DNA from: Ostrinia nubilalis
Lineage: Eukaryota > Arthropoda > Insecta > Lepidoptera > Crambidae
Reading direction: 5' to 3'
DNA length: 64,000 bases
Assembly (NCBI RefSeq): GCF_963855985.1
Contig: NC_087092.1
Span: forward strand, 15,996,001-16,060,000
Part shown: in pieces, positions 31,104 to 43,715 of the stretch
How the letters are laid out: every line of letters begins with the position of its first letter
How positions within the stretch are numbered: the stretch's first letter is position 1
The notes under the pieces: model-generated
Told to the model about the DNA's origin: nothing
What the model saw: the letters and a program-made list of their open reading frames with translations, nothing else
Database searches by the model: none
Program-made: the position numbers and the translations under genes

Positions 31104-33208
31104 GGGTGATTGCTACAGTTATTGGCCCTTTAAGAGCGTTGTGTAATTTAACTTGTGTAAAATGTAACAAAAACTCGACTTTTGTTTACTTTTTATATTT
31201 TATTATGAGAAAACAATATTGCTGCTATTTAAGCTAGTACCTATTTGGTATTATACGATAAGAATTACAATAATAATTTTAAAAATATCAGAGATCACAT
31301 AAAATTTAGCTATTGGCCCCAAAAACACAGTAATTGGCTCCTAGAAGTACAGTTATTAGCCACCGAAAAAAAACCCATAAAAATCACTGAAACTTCATGC
31401 TTTGTAATCCTAACTCATTTTGTCTTTCCTTAAGATTAGCTAAGAATTCGTCATCAGTATCACTCTTATCGATTTCTTCATCTATCTCATCATCGTCAGT
31501 ACATTCAGTAACATTGTAACAATTGTGACAAAGATAACTGTCTCCTTCTTCTTCAGGAATATGCTGTTGCACAAGATTTATGAAAGACACGGTGACATTC
31601 AGAGCATACTAAAAGTCTATTTTTTATAAGCTTTTTGCAAATATTACAGATATGATTGGATACAGATACATTATTCTTACTTTTTTTTATTTTAGCAGTT
31701 TTCTTTTCTTCAGTTTCCATTTTCTGTCCTCTCTTTTTTGTTCTCTTTCAATTTTCCGTTCCCTTTTTTCTTTCTCGAGGATTTCTTTTTCTTTAGCTTT
31801 TTCTTCCAGAATCCTCTGATATTCTGGCCTGATATGTGAAACGGTAATCGCGATATATTTCTCTTCCCTTTTCGAGTTGGCTCTGGGGGAATCCGTAGAA
31901 AGTCCTTCAGACTTGATTTTTTTTTTTGCCTGTTGGCGTGATGCAAAAAGTGATGAGATCAGCATAGCTTCCACTTTCTGCTTCTAAAGTTTCTTTACAG
32001 TTTTCGTTTTCTATTTCTATTAAATCAAAGTTGTTTCGTTCTATTTCTTTCACCTTAATGTACGTTTTAGTGATCATTGTCTTTTTTCGTCAATTTAGCC
32101 GGTAGTGGATGTACTTCTGCTGTGATACTAATAAAAGTATTGGTAGTCCTTGTTTCAGTTTTTTCCAGGTCGTCAAATTTATTTTTTGTTGTGTTCTATT
32201 TTCAGATAACGCTGCTTCATTAACTGTTATTTCCTTTTCTTGGGCCAGCGGTTCATCTCGTCGTTCTCGTTCGTCTACAAGTACCTATCTCATCTTCTTG
32301 GGTCCCAGTTTTAGGGTCTTTTGTCTCTCTTTCTCTATCTCTAGTTTGAAGTTCTCCTATTTCACTCAATGTTGATTCTTTCTCCCGACTTACAGGTTCA
32401 GGTTCATCTGTAACTTCCGCTTCCAATCCATTTTGCTTATAATAAATAGTCCCACAAACGATAAAGAATAAAAAAATTTCATTGTTTTGCATTTCAGGTA
32501 TTATTTGTTTTATTTTTTTAAACTGATTAAGTGTTTCTGTTCCAACTACTTATACCAACCTTAGTATACTGTGTTACCTACGGCATCTTGTAACAATCTA
32601 GGTAAAGTAAATCAATAAAAATAGTTATTGGCCGTGCATAAGTGTCAGTAATTGGCCCCCCGGCTAATTACTGATCCTAATAGGTTAGGACGTTAGTATT
32701 TTAATAGCAAATATTTAAGGGTTAAATTAACTTAATCTTGAATAAAAATACAATAAAAGTAAAATTTAATTATTGGCCACCCATGGCCAATAACTGAAAT
32801 AAATTGAAACGTGGTATAGTTATTGGCCGGTATAATTTTAAAGTTATTTTATTCCAAAACAAAGTAACTTAATCTATCTACATAAGCTACCATTTATCTC
32901 TTTACAAAAAAACAGTAAAATTACTATAACAAGCAAAAACAATTAAATTACGAACAATATTAATAAATATTTACCTTAAAATTTTGACAAGCATCCGGCT
33001 ACTCGGACGACTCGTTGTCGAAAAAAAGCTTCTGCTGTTTAGAGTGCCATCTGTTCTTACTCTGACATACTACATTGGACAGCGTATTGCTCAGAGAAAG
33101 TATTTGTGTCTCTTTTCCACTCTTAATAACGTACATATGCTTGTTTATTTTTATTTTAGCCAAGGTGGCCAATAACTATGTACAGGCCAATTACTATAGC
33201 AATCACCC
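31104..33208. mobile_element. 2.1 kb TA-flanked DNA transposon with TTATTGGCC subterminal repeats
   Basis: Inverted ends GGGTGATTGCTACAGTTATT (left) and the complement GGGTGATTGCTATAGTAATT (right), both continuing GGCC. TA at both sides (31102-31103, 33209-33210). TTATTGGCC or close variants occur about eleven times in both orientations, grouped near the two ends (31119, 31309, 31331, 31353, 32625, 32649, 32770, 32785, 32820, 33167, 33185). TA duplication fits the Tc1/mariner/pogo group. The interior holds minus-strand coding remnants. Confidence 0.8.
31384..32492 (-). pseudogene. Broken transposon protein tail with a PHD-type zinc finger
   Basis: Minus-strand coding remnants in three frames. 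First an acidic Ser/Glu-rich part (about 32420-32180), then AEVHPLPAKLTKKDNDH (about 32145-32095), then a highly charged coiled-coil-like part (31974-31690; EEKAKEKEILEKEKRERKIE). Next is a C4HC3 PHD-like finger (31648-31519): CNIC, CSEC, HKSC, then CHNC after a one-base frameshift near 31555-31570. An acidic tail (DDDEIDEEIDKSDTDDEF) ends at a stop. The order (proline-rich motif, basic stretch, metal-binding cysteines, acidic end) resembles C-terminal tails of pogo/Tigger-type transposases, but the catalytic DDE domain is absent, so this is an inference. Confidence 0.5.
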
Positions 33209-33212
33209 TACT

Positions 33213-35395
33213 TTCATTTCTAGCTCAGGTTGAAGGTGATTTGCGATCTAGCTACGAGTCGTCTACGAAGTGCTACGAACTTAGTAGCTACTCGTATTTG
33301 TAGCTACGTTTCCCACGTAATTAGCTGTCTGTTAAATTTTACTTACGTCCAAATATCAACGGCTCGTCCCATCCAGGGAACTTAATTAAAAAGCGATACA
33401 TCACGGCCACGTAAGCACAAGTCTTATTGTCGATGCTGCCACGATAATGGAATGATTAAGTGGCGGGCTGATGAGATCCAACCAAAGTACAAATCGGCCT
33501 GATGGGGCCCGGCCTTAACAAGATTAATTTCGCCAAAATTAACGCTCATTTGTGTGAAAGGCGCAAATTGTGGCGGACATCACTGTTGTAATTGCCTTTG
33601 CATATTCGTGGTAAATACCCAATTAATATCGCTAATTGATCTCTCGTGGTTAATGAAAGGGAAGATGGACGTAGGAACATGTAAAATGACATGAAAAGAT
33701 ATTTTAACAATCATGCAGTAAAGACGAAAGTAACTCAATGCAAAATCGCTCATAATTATCAAAATTATGGAATATCTATCAAGTCAATTAAAATATATCT
33801 GCGTAAAATTAACATCGAAACATAAATTGGCATCGCTACGTTCATTACAGTATTTCCACCCTGTCAATTAGTTGATTTTTATTAATATTTTATTTCAACA
33901 AACCTAAATACAAAGTCGTCTCAATTTAAGGCTGTAAATGAACATATCATCGGTAATTGACTTTAAATGAGAATGTATTACGACACTCAAGGAAGCGATG
34001 CCTGGCGTGGCGAAATGAGTATCATTGTATGATTGTGTTCGCCTGCATTCTTTTAGAGATCCGCCGTAGTGCTTAAATCCAGTATTTTTCGAACAAGTAA
34101 AGCATTTAAGGTAGAATTTGCAAGTCAACTGCAAAAGTATAGAAATAGGATAGTAGGAAGAAGACGCCTGGCAATGTTTGGAATTGAATAGTAGGTAAGT
34201 TATGTGGCGCGCATTAGTTGAAGCTGTACAGTAGAATTAGGCTGATGATAATTCTTGTCCTGTCCAGATAATGTTAGTCCAAGAACGTGACTTTGTCCGA
34301 AAAAATATTTAGTATTTTTAATCCACAACGAGGATGTTCTGGGCCTGCATCTCACCTGATGGAAAGTGATGAAGTATTTGAAAAATAGATTGTCATTTGT
34401 TTCTTATTCTATTTCTCTACAGAACCCTGCCTCTTAACGTTCACATATTCCGCTAGTGTTATTTTCTGTAATAACTTCCTGAAACACGATCGCGCGAGAT
34501 GTAGAGCAAGCCGTCGGAGCCCGCTGTGTGGTCTGGCCTTAACAAACTTGCAAGTCAAGCCTTTGGAACACAATGTATGAACCTTCGAAGTGCTTGTAAT
34601 CAAATTGTCACTTATGCTCTCGAACTTTAATGCTGGTAATTTGCCAATTAAACTTTGGGTAAATAAATAGTAACATATTGTTGGTTCTTGACAATCGTAA
34701 GAGATAGCTTTTTCAGGGTCGAATTAAAATCTCAGGTGCCATTAACGTGAGCATTATAACCCAATGGTTCGCGTTTTATAAAATTTGACAGTCAAATTCA
34801 AATTCGTTTATTTTTTTAACTTAGCTATCTATTTTTAGTTCAGTTACAACATATTGGAGCTTCCTGTTAAGCAACAGATGTTACTTGTTCTGACAGTGAT
34901 GGCATAAAATGAATTATTTAACCAATGAATAAATTCAACGGAAAAGTAGACTCGTGGTCCAAAAGTTTACATTACTGAAATATTAATAAAATATTAATTT
35001 AAATTCAAGCTCTACTTTCATCCTATAACCTTCGCCTTCCGATCGCGCTTGGAACGCTAAATGGTCGCGATAACGAATGTCAGGTCGGTCTTAAGCTTTT
35101 ACCTTTTCAATACCATATTTAGCGAATTTATACACGCTCTTAAGATTACCTTCAGTGCTAACTGTCATAACTTCACAACAGCATTATCTCGCTTGTCGTG
35201 TCTTCTTGAGGTTTCAAGATGAAAATAAAGGTTAAATAAGCATAGCATACGTTACAGAGAAATTGATCTGATTGGTTCTTGTTAAAATTCAACTAAATAT
35301 AAATCAGAGGCTTGATATGACAATATCATATTAAACTTTGTTTGTTTTCTGCTAATCGTACTTTGATGATATATGGTAGAGGGATGGACTAGAAC
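33213..35395. other. 2.2 kb region without a supported gene
   Basis: 33340-33760 is less AT-rich and contains several TTAATTA/TAATTA words and TTAATTTCGCC, which could be a regulatory stretch, but nothing proves it. 34325-34375 carries a partial copy of a dispersed repeat (CTCACCTGATGGAAAGTGAT). The rest is featureless to me. Confidence 0.3.
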
Positions 35396-35500
35396 ATGAA
35401 GATGTTTCTTTCGTTGAAAAATAAGCTATCAGTTTCTCATCGATCAAGTACTTATCGAACCAATCCTCAAATAGCTATTGAAGTACAGAATAAGCACTTT

Positions 35501-37275
35501 TTAGGGTTCCGTACCTCAAAAGGAAAAAACGGAACCCTTATAGGATCACTTTGTTGTCCGTCTGTCCGTTGCAGCGTATGCGATGCAACCACACAGCGTT
35601 GCGCGTGCGCGTTCACCGCCAAAAAGTTGCCGTTTGTCGTATCCCGCTGTTTCGAGAGCACTCCCCTAACTGCCTCAGCCAATATCGGAATCCTTGGTGT
35701 CGACATATCGAGCGAAGTCCAGTTCCGTGGTCATTTAGAGGGTAAGGCTAAATTAGCCTCGAAGAAGCTTGGTGTGCTCAATAGATCGAGACGGTATTTC
35801 ACTCCAGCCCATCGTCTGCAACTTTACAAGGCGCAGGTTCGGCCTCATATGGAATACTGTTCTCATCTTTGGGCAGGTGCGCCCCAGTACCAGCTTCTCC
35901 CTCTGGACCGCATTGAACGGAGAGCAGCTCGAATCGTTGACTGCCAGGACATTTCGGATCGGCTTGACCCCTTGGCGCTGCGTAGAGATGTATCCTCACT
36001 GTGCATCTTCTATCGCATGTATCACGGGGAGTGCTCCGAAGAATTATCCGGACTTATTCCTGCCGCCACTTTTCGCCACCGATCTACCCGACAGCACTTC
36101 CACCCCCATCACTTAGATGGTTGGCAGTCCACAACAGTACGTTTTTCTAGAAACTTCCTGCCCCGTACAACCAAACTGTGGAATGGACTGTCGTCTGCGG
36201 TGTTTCCGGACGGATACGACCTGCAAGCTTTCAAGAGGAGAGCGTATCTTTATCTTAAAGGCCGGCAACGCACCTGTAACGCCCCTGGGTCTGCGGGTGT
36301 CTATGGGCGACGGTAATCACTTACCATCAGGTGATCCGTCTGCTCGTTTGCCTCCTATCACATAAAAAAAAAAAAAAAAAAAATAATATATATTTTTTTA
36401 ATAATTTTAAACTTACTACCCATTTCCTCATAAACGCGTAGAGGTATTAAATTGAAATTCATACCAAATACTCAGGTCTATAATACCTTTAAGCTGTAAC
36501 AAAATCAAACTTCTATGTCAACGCAATCAAAAGAAACAGCAATTTAAGCTGCATATTTTGAAACTCGCAAGTACTCGCAAGGGAATCAAAACCTAAAGGG
36601 TACTTCCAGTCGACCTAGAATCTTGAAATTTGGCATGAAGCAACGTTTTATAGCACACATAAAGGAAAAATTCCGAAAACCTTAAATTTTTAGTTACATT
36701 ACAAAATATACCTATATTTTTAATAAATATAAACTTATTACTTTTTTCCTCATGAACGCGTAGAGCTATCAAGTTGAAATTCATATCAAATACTTAGATC
36801 TAATTGCCTTTAACCCGTGAAAAAAAAAAATTTCTAAGTCAACGCAAAAACGCAAAACGCAAAAGTACAACCATTGATACCGCATATTTTAAAACTCGCA
36901 ACTACACGCAATGGAATTAAAACCTAAAGATCACTTCCCGTTGACATAGAATCTCGAAATTTGGTAAGAAGCAATAGCTTACAGCACAGGTAACAGAAAA
37001 ATTCCGAAAAGCTTAAAATTTTAAGTAGTTATACCACCAAAAAAATTGTGATTGTAAACATAATTTTAGTTACAGCAATGACAAACGATAAAGAGATCTT
37101 TGTCTTAAATTTATGCTCCTCCATCTTTCCCCATTGTAATGTTATGAATTTCATTTTGCAATAAAAATACCATAGTTATGACTCGATTGTCGTAATGAAC
37201 GAACTTTGTAAACCTTGCAGTTTTGTACGGAACCCTCGGTGCGCGAGTCCGACTCGCACTTGGCCGGTTTTTTTG
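35501..37275 (+). repeat. Dispersed repeat (AGGGTTCCGTACCTCAAAAG ... CACTTGGCCGGTTTTTTT), split by a jockey-type insertion
   Basis: The left part (35501 to about 35585) begins TTAGGGTTCCGTACCTCAAA and includes GGAACCCTTATAGGATCACT. The right part (about 36385-37275) ends ACGGAACCCTCGGTGCGCGA, then CGACTCGCACTTGGCCGG. These are the two halves of a repeat I know as abundant in lepidopteran genomes. The right part itself contains two related subunits (around 36400-36690 and 36715-37010). Confidence 0.7.
35585..36384 (+). pseudogene. 5'-truncated jockey-type non-LTR retrotransposon, C-terminal reverse transcriptase part
   Basis: Open for about 240 codons to a stop at 36316. It reads CAFTAKKLPFVVSRCFESTP, then NIGILGVDISSEVQFRGHLE, GKAKLASKKLGVLNRSRRYF, YKAQVRPHMEYCSHLWAGAP, RIERRAARIVDCQDISDRLD, NFLPRTTKLWNGLSSAVFPD and GRQRTCNAPGSAGVYGRR. 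This is the thumb and tail of a reverse transcriptase from the large lepidopteran jockey-like group. The 3' untranslated part TAATCACTTACCATCAGGTG, TCGTTTGCCTCC is followed by a poly(A) of about 18 (from 36365). Only the last quarter of the element is present, so it cannot move. The long open frame suggests a fairly recent insertion. Confidence 0.9.
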
Positions 37276-37412
37276 TATACAAATTGATACGTGAGATACT
37301 TTTGCCCTGACAATGGGCTGTAAAGTGGCAGTCATAAAACAAACAAATAGCGCGTGCTCTCACATTAACATCCTGGAGCCGATAATTGCGCGTGCGTCGA
37401 TTTTATAGCCTA

Positions 37413-37593
37413 CTAGCTTTCCGCCCGCGGCTTCGCCCGCGTGGAATTTTGTCTGTCACAGAAAAACTTTATCGCGCGCGTCCCTGTTTCAAAAACCGGG
37501 ATAAAAACTATCCTATGTTCTTTCCCGGGACTCAAACTATCTCTATGCCAAATTTCATCAAAATCGGTTGCGAGGTTTAAGCGGGAAAGCGTA

Positions 37594-37630
<37 letters not shown>

Positions 37631-37664
37631 GTTACTTTCGCATTTATAATATTATATAGTTGGG
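37413..37664 (+). mobile_element. MITE with (GACA)n, third copy
   Basis: CTAGCTTTCCGCCCGCGGCT to GCATTTATAATATTA. Except for the length of the GACA run (about 9 units) it is virtually identical to 20797-21054. Confidence 0.85.
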
Positions 37665-38414
37665 ATTTTCTGCACCTTATTATGACGCCCTGCTACATTC
37701 TCATCACTCAGTTTGTACTGAGTCAATATTGTTCGGTGCAAAGAATGTTGAAGTAACTCTTATGAAACTGTTCTTCACCGTCAGACTCTAGCCTTATTGC
37801 TTTAAACATCTACGTTACTTAAAATATTCTCTGATTATTCCATATCAGTCGAATCGAATCAAAGCTTCTGGATTTAACATCTATCTTAATGTTACATTGA
37901 TCATTAATTTTCTTCACGTTACAATGTCAATTGTCACCGGCACGATAAGCGCATTATAAATCGATTCTTTAATTCAAAAATCTTTTGAATTCACCGAAAT
38001 CCAATTACAAGTGTCTTTGAATTTAATAACGTATATTCCTGGAGTTATTAATTAAAATTCATGACAATATGTATGAAAATAGCTAAGAACGCGTTCTTAA
38101 AAGAACTCACTGTGAAGGAGTGCAAAAAAGAAGCAACTGAAAAATGTGCGCCGCATCTTCGATAAGAAGCAGGTTGGAAAGATGTGTCCAGATATTTACC
38201 GGTACACATCTTTTACGTCCAAAGCCATGTGTTCTCATGTAGGCTCTATCTGAATAATAATTACCAGTGTTTATGTCCTATTTACCGCCAGCGGAGTCGT
38301 TGAACCGCCCTTGACATTCTGTAGTCGGCATTGAGGACGGGGGCTCGTCTAGTGTACGATGTAGAGTCGAGATCGAGTAGAGCTTCCAGAAATATTTATT
38401 TTAAAACACGTAAG

Positions 38415-38788
38415 CCTTGCTATGCGTATGCGTAGGCTATGCTTGGTGTGTCTTTGCGAGATTGAATCAGAAATGAGGAAATCCGTAAACGAACTAAAGT
38501 CGGTGACATAACCCGACGGATTAGCAATCTGAAGTGGCAATGGGCAGGGCACATAGTACGCAGAACTGACAGCCGATGGGGCAGCAAGGTTCTGGAATGG
38601 AGGCCGCGTACCGGAAAATGCAGCGTGAGACGTCCACCTACAAGTTGGACCGACGACATCGTAAAGGTAGCAGGGAAGCGCTGGACACAGGCCGCTACCA
38701 ATCGATCAACGTGGAAAGCATTGGGGGAGGCCTATGTTCAGCAGGGGACGTCCTATGGCTGAAATGATGATGATGATGATGATGACGT
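38415..38788 (+). pseudogene. 5'-truncated RTE-type reverse transcriptase 3' end with (GAT)n tail
   Basis: Reads AMLGVSLRD-stop-IRNEEIRKRTKVGDITRRIS, then NLKWQWAGHIVRRTDSRWGS, KVLEWRPRTGKCSVRRPPTS, WTDDIVKVAGKRWTQAA and TWKALGEAYVQQGTSYG, stop, followed by ATGATGATGATGATGATGA. One in-frame stop breaks it. Same family as 11548-11715 and 24956-25150. Confidence 0.85.
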
Positions 38789-38953
38789 AGGCCTTGTCCA
38801 GGAGGGCGAATTCGTCGCGAATCCTACGCGCGTAGAATCATACGCGCATTTGCGAGATACTAGCATTGCAGCACAACATTGCGTCCACAAGACACGCGCG
38901 AGTTGAAAATCGCGAAGACATTCGCGGCGAATTCGCCCTCCTGGACAAGGCCT
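38789..38953. mobile_element. MITE with AGGCCTTGTCCAGGAGGGCG ends
   Basis: Inverted ends of about 30 bases (AGGCCTTGTCCAGGAGGGCG, then AATTCG) enclose a body rich in CGCG words. It directly abuts the (GAT)n tail of the preceding RTE fragment. Confidence 0.8.
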
Positions 38954-39642
38954 TAACCGTGCTTTTAAAAGCACATGTTGATAAGAAAATTGTACACAAT
39001 GACAGCTGACAACGGTAAGTGGCGACCTTGTGTTACGTTATCTGACAGAAAGTAAGATTAACATTGAATAGGCGTGTAGTAAGTGGCAAGTTAATCGCAA
39101 AGATTATGAAATGAGACTTTGACGAGTTGTTGAAAGTGGAAAAAGCTTACCACTTTACTTTTATACGTAAGGGAAAAAAGATTTTGTATTCGTCAAAAGT
39201 CCTACTTTAATTATCCTTTGTTACAAAGTTTTAATGGTAAGCCATTAATGCACTGCCCTGGTTAAATTATTCATTACGCCCTGCACAGTTGGTGCGGTCC
39301 CGTTACTTTTTTGTTGATGGACGTATCATTTGAATACTGATTCCGATTTAATTATACAACACCATTATGTACTACTTAAATTAATGATTTGACCTGTCCT
39401 AAATATTTTGGGTGTAGTAGGTAAACCTAGCTATTTGATTTAGGCAAGCTTGTACGTAGAATGCATTTTTCCAGTTCCATTTTTATTACACAGTTGTTTG
39501 ATGTGATTGCCATGACTAACGAGTATAATAATACTTTATCTCTCTCAAAAATGTAATAAACTGTGCTCAGTTAACTCAGAGAAGTTTCAGCTCCGCTTTC
39601 AGAATATTTTTCATAGCCTAGTATTTAGGCTTTTTGACTTTA

Positions 39643-39774
39643 GGGCTGATTTTTCAATATAACTTTTAACTGAAGAATAAGTTTGGCACATTGACAGTTT
39701 TAATATGGGAAATGTGTCAAAATGACAAGTTTATTCTTCATCTAAAAGTTATCTGACGATTGAAAAATCAACCC
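39643..39774. mobile_element. Harbinger-like MITE (GGGCTGATTTTTCAAT ends, TTA duplication)
   Basis: 132 bases; ends GGGCTGATTTTTCAAT and the complement GGGTTGATTTTTCAAT; internal TGACAGTTTT and TGTCAAAATGACAAG. TTA at 39640-39642 and 39775-39777. Confidence 0.8.
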
Positions 39775-40239
39775 TTAATAAAACATGTACTGCTAGTCAA
39801 TTCTATGCATTACTATGTCTACACGACAAAAACTGGAGCAGTATTTCAAGTAAACGCCGGAGACGGGCCCACTGCTATAATTGGACACGCGCATTCCGCT
39901 GCGCGTACGCAGTGACGCGCCCTTTGCTTCCTCGTTTGCTCGCGATAGCTTTATTGGCAAATAATCGTTTTGTTGACCACCAACAATGTAACTGGTCGGA
40001 CATAACGGCCATTCCTTCCTTGATAAAAAATGCAATGGACTTAAAATATCTTTGTATTGTTTGAAAAATTAATTCAAATAACCTGCCTTGAAAGGTCAAC
40101 AGACCTTCCATTGAGGGCTAGTGAGGGTCGTGGTATAACCTAAACCTATCAGCCCGGTTTATCCCTCGAATACATGTGTGTATGGTTTCACTGTAGCCGC
40201 ACAATATCTTACAGACTGTATATTTATAACCCTTCAAGT

Positions 40240-40581
40240 TAGCGATGGGCGATTGTTCGAAAAAAAATAATCGAATGAATCGACAATCGACCAATCGAAC
40301 TTTCGATTGTCAATTTAGTAATTCGAGAAAAAAAATCGAATAATAATCGACAATCGAATGATAAATCTATTTACCTATCTTTACGCGACGATTCATTCGT
40401 TGTAGTAAATAGTACCGTGCGGCGCGCGCTCACAGGACCGCAGCGAACGAATCATGTTATTCGTTAGTCATACGGCGCGCGTCGATTAATCGAATCACTG
40501 CGATTGCTTATTGAATACATTCGATTATTATAAAGACCATTCGAATAATTCGATTAATTTAGTAATAATCGCCCATCGCTA
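40240..40581. mobile_element. hAT-type MITE with exact 8-base duplication
   Basis: 342 bases with ends TAGCGATGGGCGATT and its complement. CTTCAAGT occurs exactly at both edges (40232-40239, 40582-40589), the 8-base duplication typical of hAT elements. The interior is saturated with TCGA/AATCGAAT words in both orientations. Not autonomous. Confidence 0.9.
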
Positions 40582-41213
40582 CTTCAAGTACACCAGCGAA
40601 TAGAGATACAATAGATTAGAAATCGATTGTTACCGCGGCCACTTAGGGTTCCACGAGATACGCGTCTGTAATGGCTGAATCGGACCGAAGGCTACTTTTC
40701 AGTCTGACTAAACTTCGGTAACTCCCGTAGCTTCTATAGTTTAATCTCTTAGAACCGACGACTCAACCCGCCTTTCGGTATCATCTCGAACTAGGATCAA
40801 TCAATGAATTGTCGTAATCATTGAAAAGACAATGCAAAGTAAGCAAACTTGTAACGATTTCATAAACTAATTGTCCAATTTGAGTTCAGTGTGTGGCGAA
40901 GAGATCCCAGATCCTTTGTATCAAATGTGTAATCAACCACTAAGTTGAATGATTTCGTAAACTATTAGAAAACGCAAAATACCTATTTTGTTAAAAATAA
41001 TTTATCAGATTTATTAAGATTCAACGGAGACAATGATCCCGGGTCAACAAAGTCATCGATTAGGTCATAAATACTGACGATCATTAGCGCTGACTGCCAT
41101 CATCTGCGCGATCATCGAACTGCTCCCACGCATGTTATTATTACGAACGAGAGGTTTTCGAGATCGATATCGATATGTTGATTTGCTAATCGATATTATT
41201 ATGTTTAGACAGA

Positions 41214-41428
41214 TAAAAAAAATATCCTTGGATATTTTACACTACGCTTCTTGTCCCAAACCAAGCAAAGCTTGTACTATGGGTACTAGATAAACATACT
41301 TAAATAACTTCTTTTTTTACCCATCACAGGAATTAAAATTCATCATTTCAATTTCTGCCTGGCCGGGAATCGAACCCGGGACCTCTCGGCATAGTAGTCC
41401 GTTCCGAACCACTCTACACCAAACGGCC
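41214..41428 (-). repeat. tRNA-derived SINE
   Basis: On the minus strand the first 68 bases are tRNA-like: GGCCGTTTGGTGTAGAGTGG (A-box part TGGTGTAGAGTGG) and GGGTTCGATTCCCGG (B box). The body follows with TCTAGTACCCATAGTACAAG, CTTTGCTTGGTTTGGGAC, as in a common lepidopteran SINE. The tRNA part lacks a proper acceptor stem, so it is not a functional tRNA gene. Confidence 0.8.
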
Positions 41429-41429
41429 G

Positions 41430-43715
41430 ACGTATGGCTGAGGTTAATTAATGATTAATCGACTGCATTATTATTATGTATGTATGTATTGATGTACTGT
41501 TTTTTGTGTGCAATAAAGATTTTAAATAAAATATATTCTATTGAGCTTTTAATTACTTTTAATGCTCCATTGACACGAAGTTTGAGCATCTCACTAACTC
41601 TTACAAGTACCTAAACAGTAAAAAAACATTTTTTAAATTATTTTTTAGCAAAAAACTTTCTCGTGAGTAAAAGACATCAACGCACTGTTACGAATTTTAT
41701 TTTTGATAAAACTAAGAAATTGTAAATGAATGCAATATTTTAACCACAAACCCCATTTTTAGCAAAAACACGTTTTTGCGGTAAAAAGGCAAAATATGTG
41801 TTTCGGGTAACCTGAGAAGAGAACAGTTCAGACATAAACCTGTCGAATTATACGTGCGGGACTGACCATTGACCAAAAGCTTATGTAAATAAACGGGTCA
41901 TTGGATAGATACAGTTACATTGCTTTGCACATACGAGTATGTACTGAAAGATGTGTAAAGAAACTTTTCATTAATGACAAAAAAAAAACATAATTTAACT
42001 TTCGTAGGGGCTATATGATGCAATGTGAAATTTTCCAAAAAGATATTGAGCTATTTATTATTATTAACTTTCAGTGCACCCAATGCTTTGACCCAATCCT
42101 CTATATCAGGAATTATTAAAGAAGTTTTTAATGCCCTTTCTAACATGATTATTTCTAACGCGCAATGTAGATATAGAGATGCAAAAACTAAACCATTTGT
42201 TTTTAATAGATGAGTCTATATTTAGAGAGAACACAGCGAGTGATTAACAATTCACAAGGCGCGGACAAATGAACAGCCTTCGTCGCCAATTTACATAAAA
42301 CCTCCTTAATGACGAGGCTCCGAAGACAAACACCGCGGGGTCGATAACCGGAACGAAGATAATATGCTAAATATGTGTATACACAATTATTAAAAAAGCA
42401 AATTACATGTTAAAATATCTTAGTTCTGGAATCTTCGAATATTTTCTCGTGAAATGTCAGCCTATAAAGATCAATATTTGTACTACAGCTTTATTATGTG
42501 TTTTAACATGAACTTGTTTTATTGGGCTTGTGAGATGATACTAACTTGAATTTAATTTTGTAATTTTAAATAGATTACATCGTAATAATATTATAGAAAA
42601 AGATAAGTAGAGCAGCTTTAATAACATCTGATAAGGTCTAAGTGAACTCTACTAAAGAGCTCAGTACGGTTTGTAATGCTTTGATGTTCATAAGTATGAA
42701 AAATTTGAAATTACATAAATCAACAAATAAGATGAAACGTCTTATGTATATCTAACAAACACTGTATTATTAAACGCGTTGGAACATTTATAAAAAGACA
42801 AAAATAGCTGAAAGCTAAAAAAGTTGTCCAATTACATGTCTGTTTCGTCACCAATTCTTTGAAGCAGACATTTTAATTCATTTATTTAAGAATCTGATAC
42901 GGATCAGATAAATGGCGTTACGATAATTGCGAGAAATTAATTAATTTCTTAATTAAATCCAAGAATTTCCGGTTTTATCAAGCTCAAGTTTGTATTTTAT
43001 TTAGTGCAATAAACGGCTTTCAGTTGATTAATTAGACTTATAAATAACGCAACGTTCATAAATAGTTAACCAATGGTATTTAATCCCCTTTTTTGATTGC
43101 ACACCGCCAGATATCTTTTAGAAACGATATTTAAAACCATTATGTTGTTTACTGCAATAATTGAGATATTAAGTGGACGTTCATTACTTTTTTACATGCA
43201 TAATTATGAACTGATCACATGAATTTAATCTACCTTAACATCACAAATTACTTACATTTTTATTTCATAAATTATCGTTAAAAATGTAAGTAATTTGTAT
43301 AACTAGATAATAATTACAACATTTACAACATATGTAAAAGGTTTAGAATAAAGGTTGCCTTGCTTGCTAAGAAAATTATAGCCTCTACGGCTTTAGGCTT
43401 TACTGACGTGTTTATCACTGAGCTCCATCGTCCATAATTAAATATTTTATTCTGCCATTATTCCTGCTATTGATATACTATCTCAACCTCTGTTTACTTT
43501 ACAAAACCAGCAAAATGGCTACTAAATAGGAAGTATTCTTTTTGTTTTTCCACCACAATGACCACTGCACACGACGCCGTGTTCGCGACGCGTCGTGACT
43601 TTTCACGGTGATTCACGAATGACATCTCACGACTACTCTGCATTTGCATAAAAGCCCGGACATCGGTTTGTCAAGTAGGAAGACTTGGCCTTTGTTATGC
43701 GTATCGAAAAAACTA
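41430..43715. other. 2.3 kb AT-rich region, nothing recognised
   Basis: Only simple AT-rich DNA and very short open stretches. No exon-like island with splice signals, and no clear inverted-repeat element was found. Confidence 0.3.

Noticed and set aside
41361..41428. tRNA-like sequence with A and B boxes
   Set aside because: The acceptor stem does not pair properly and a SINE body follows. Treated as a tRNA-derived SINE, not a tRNA gene.
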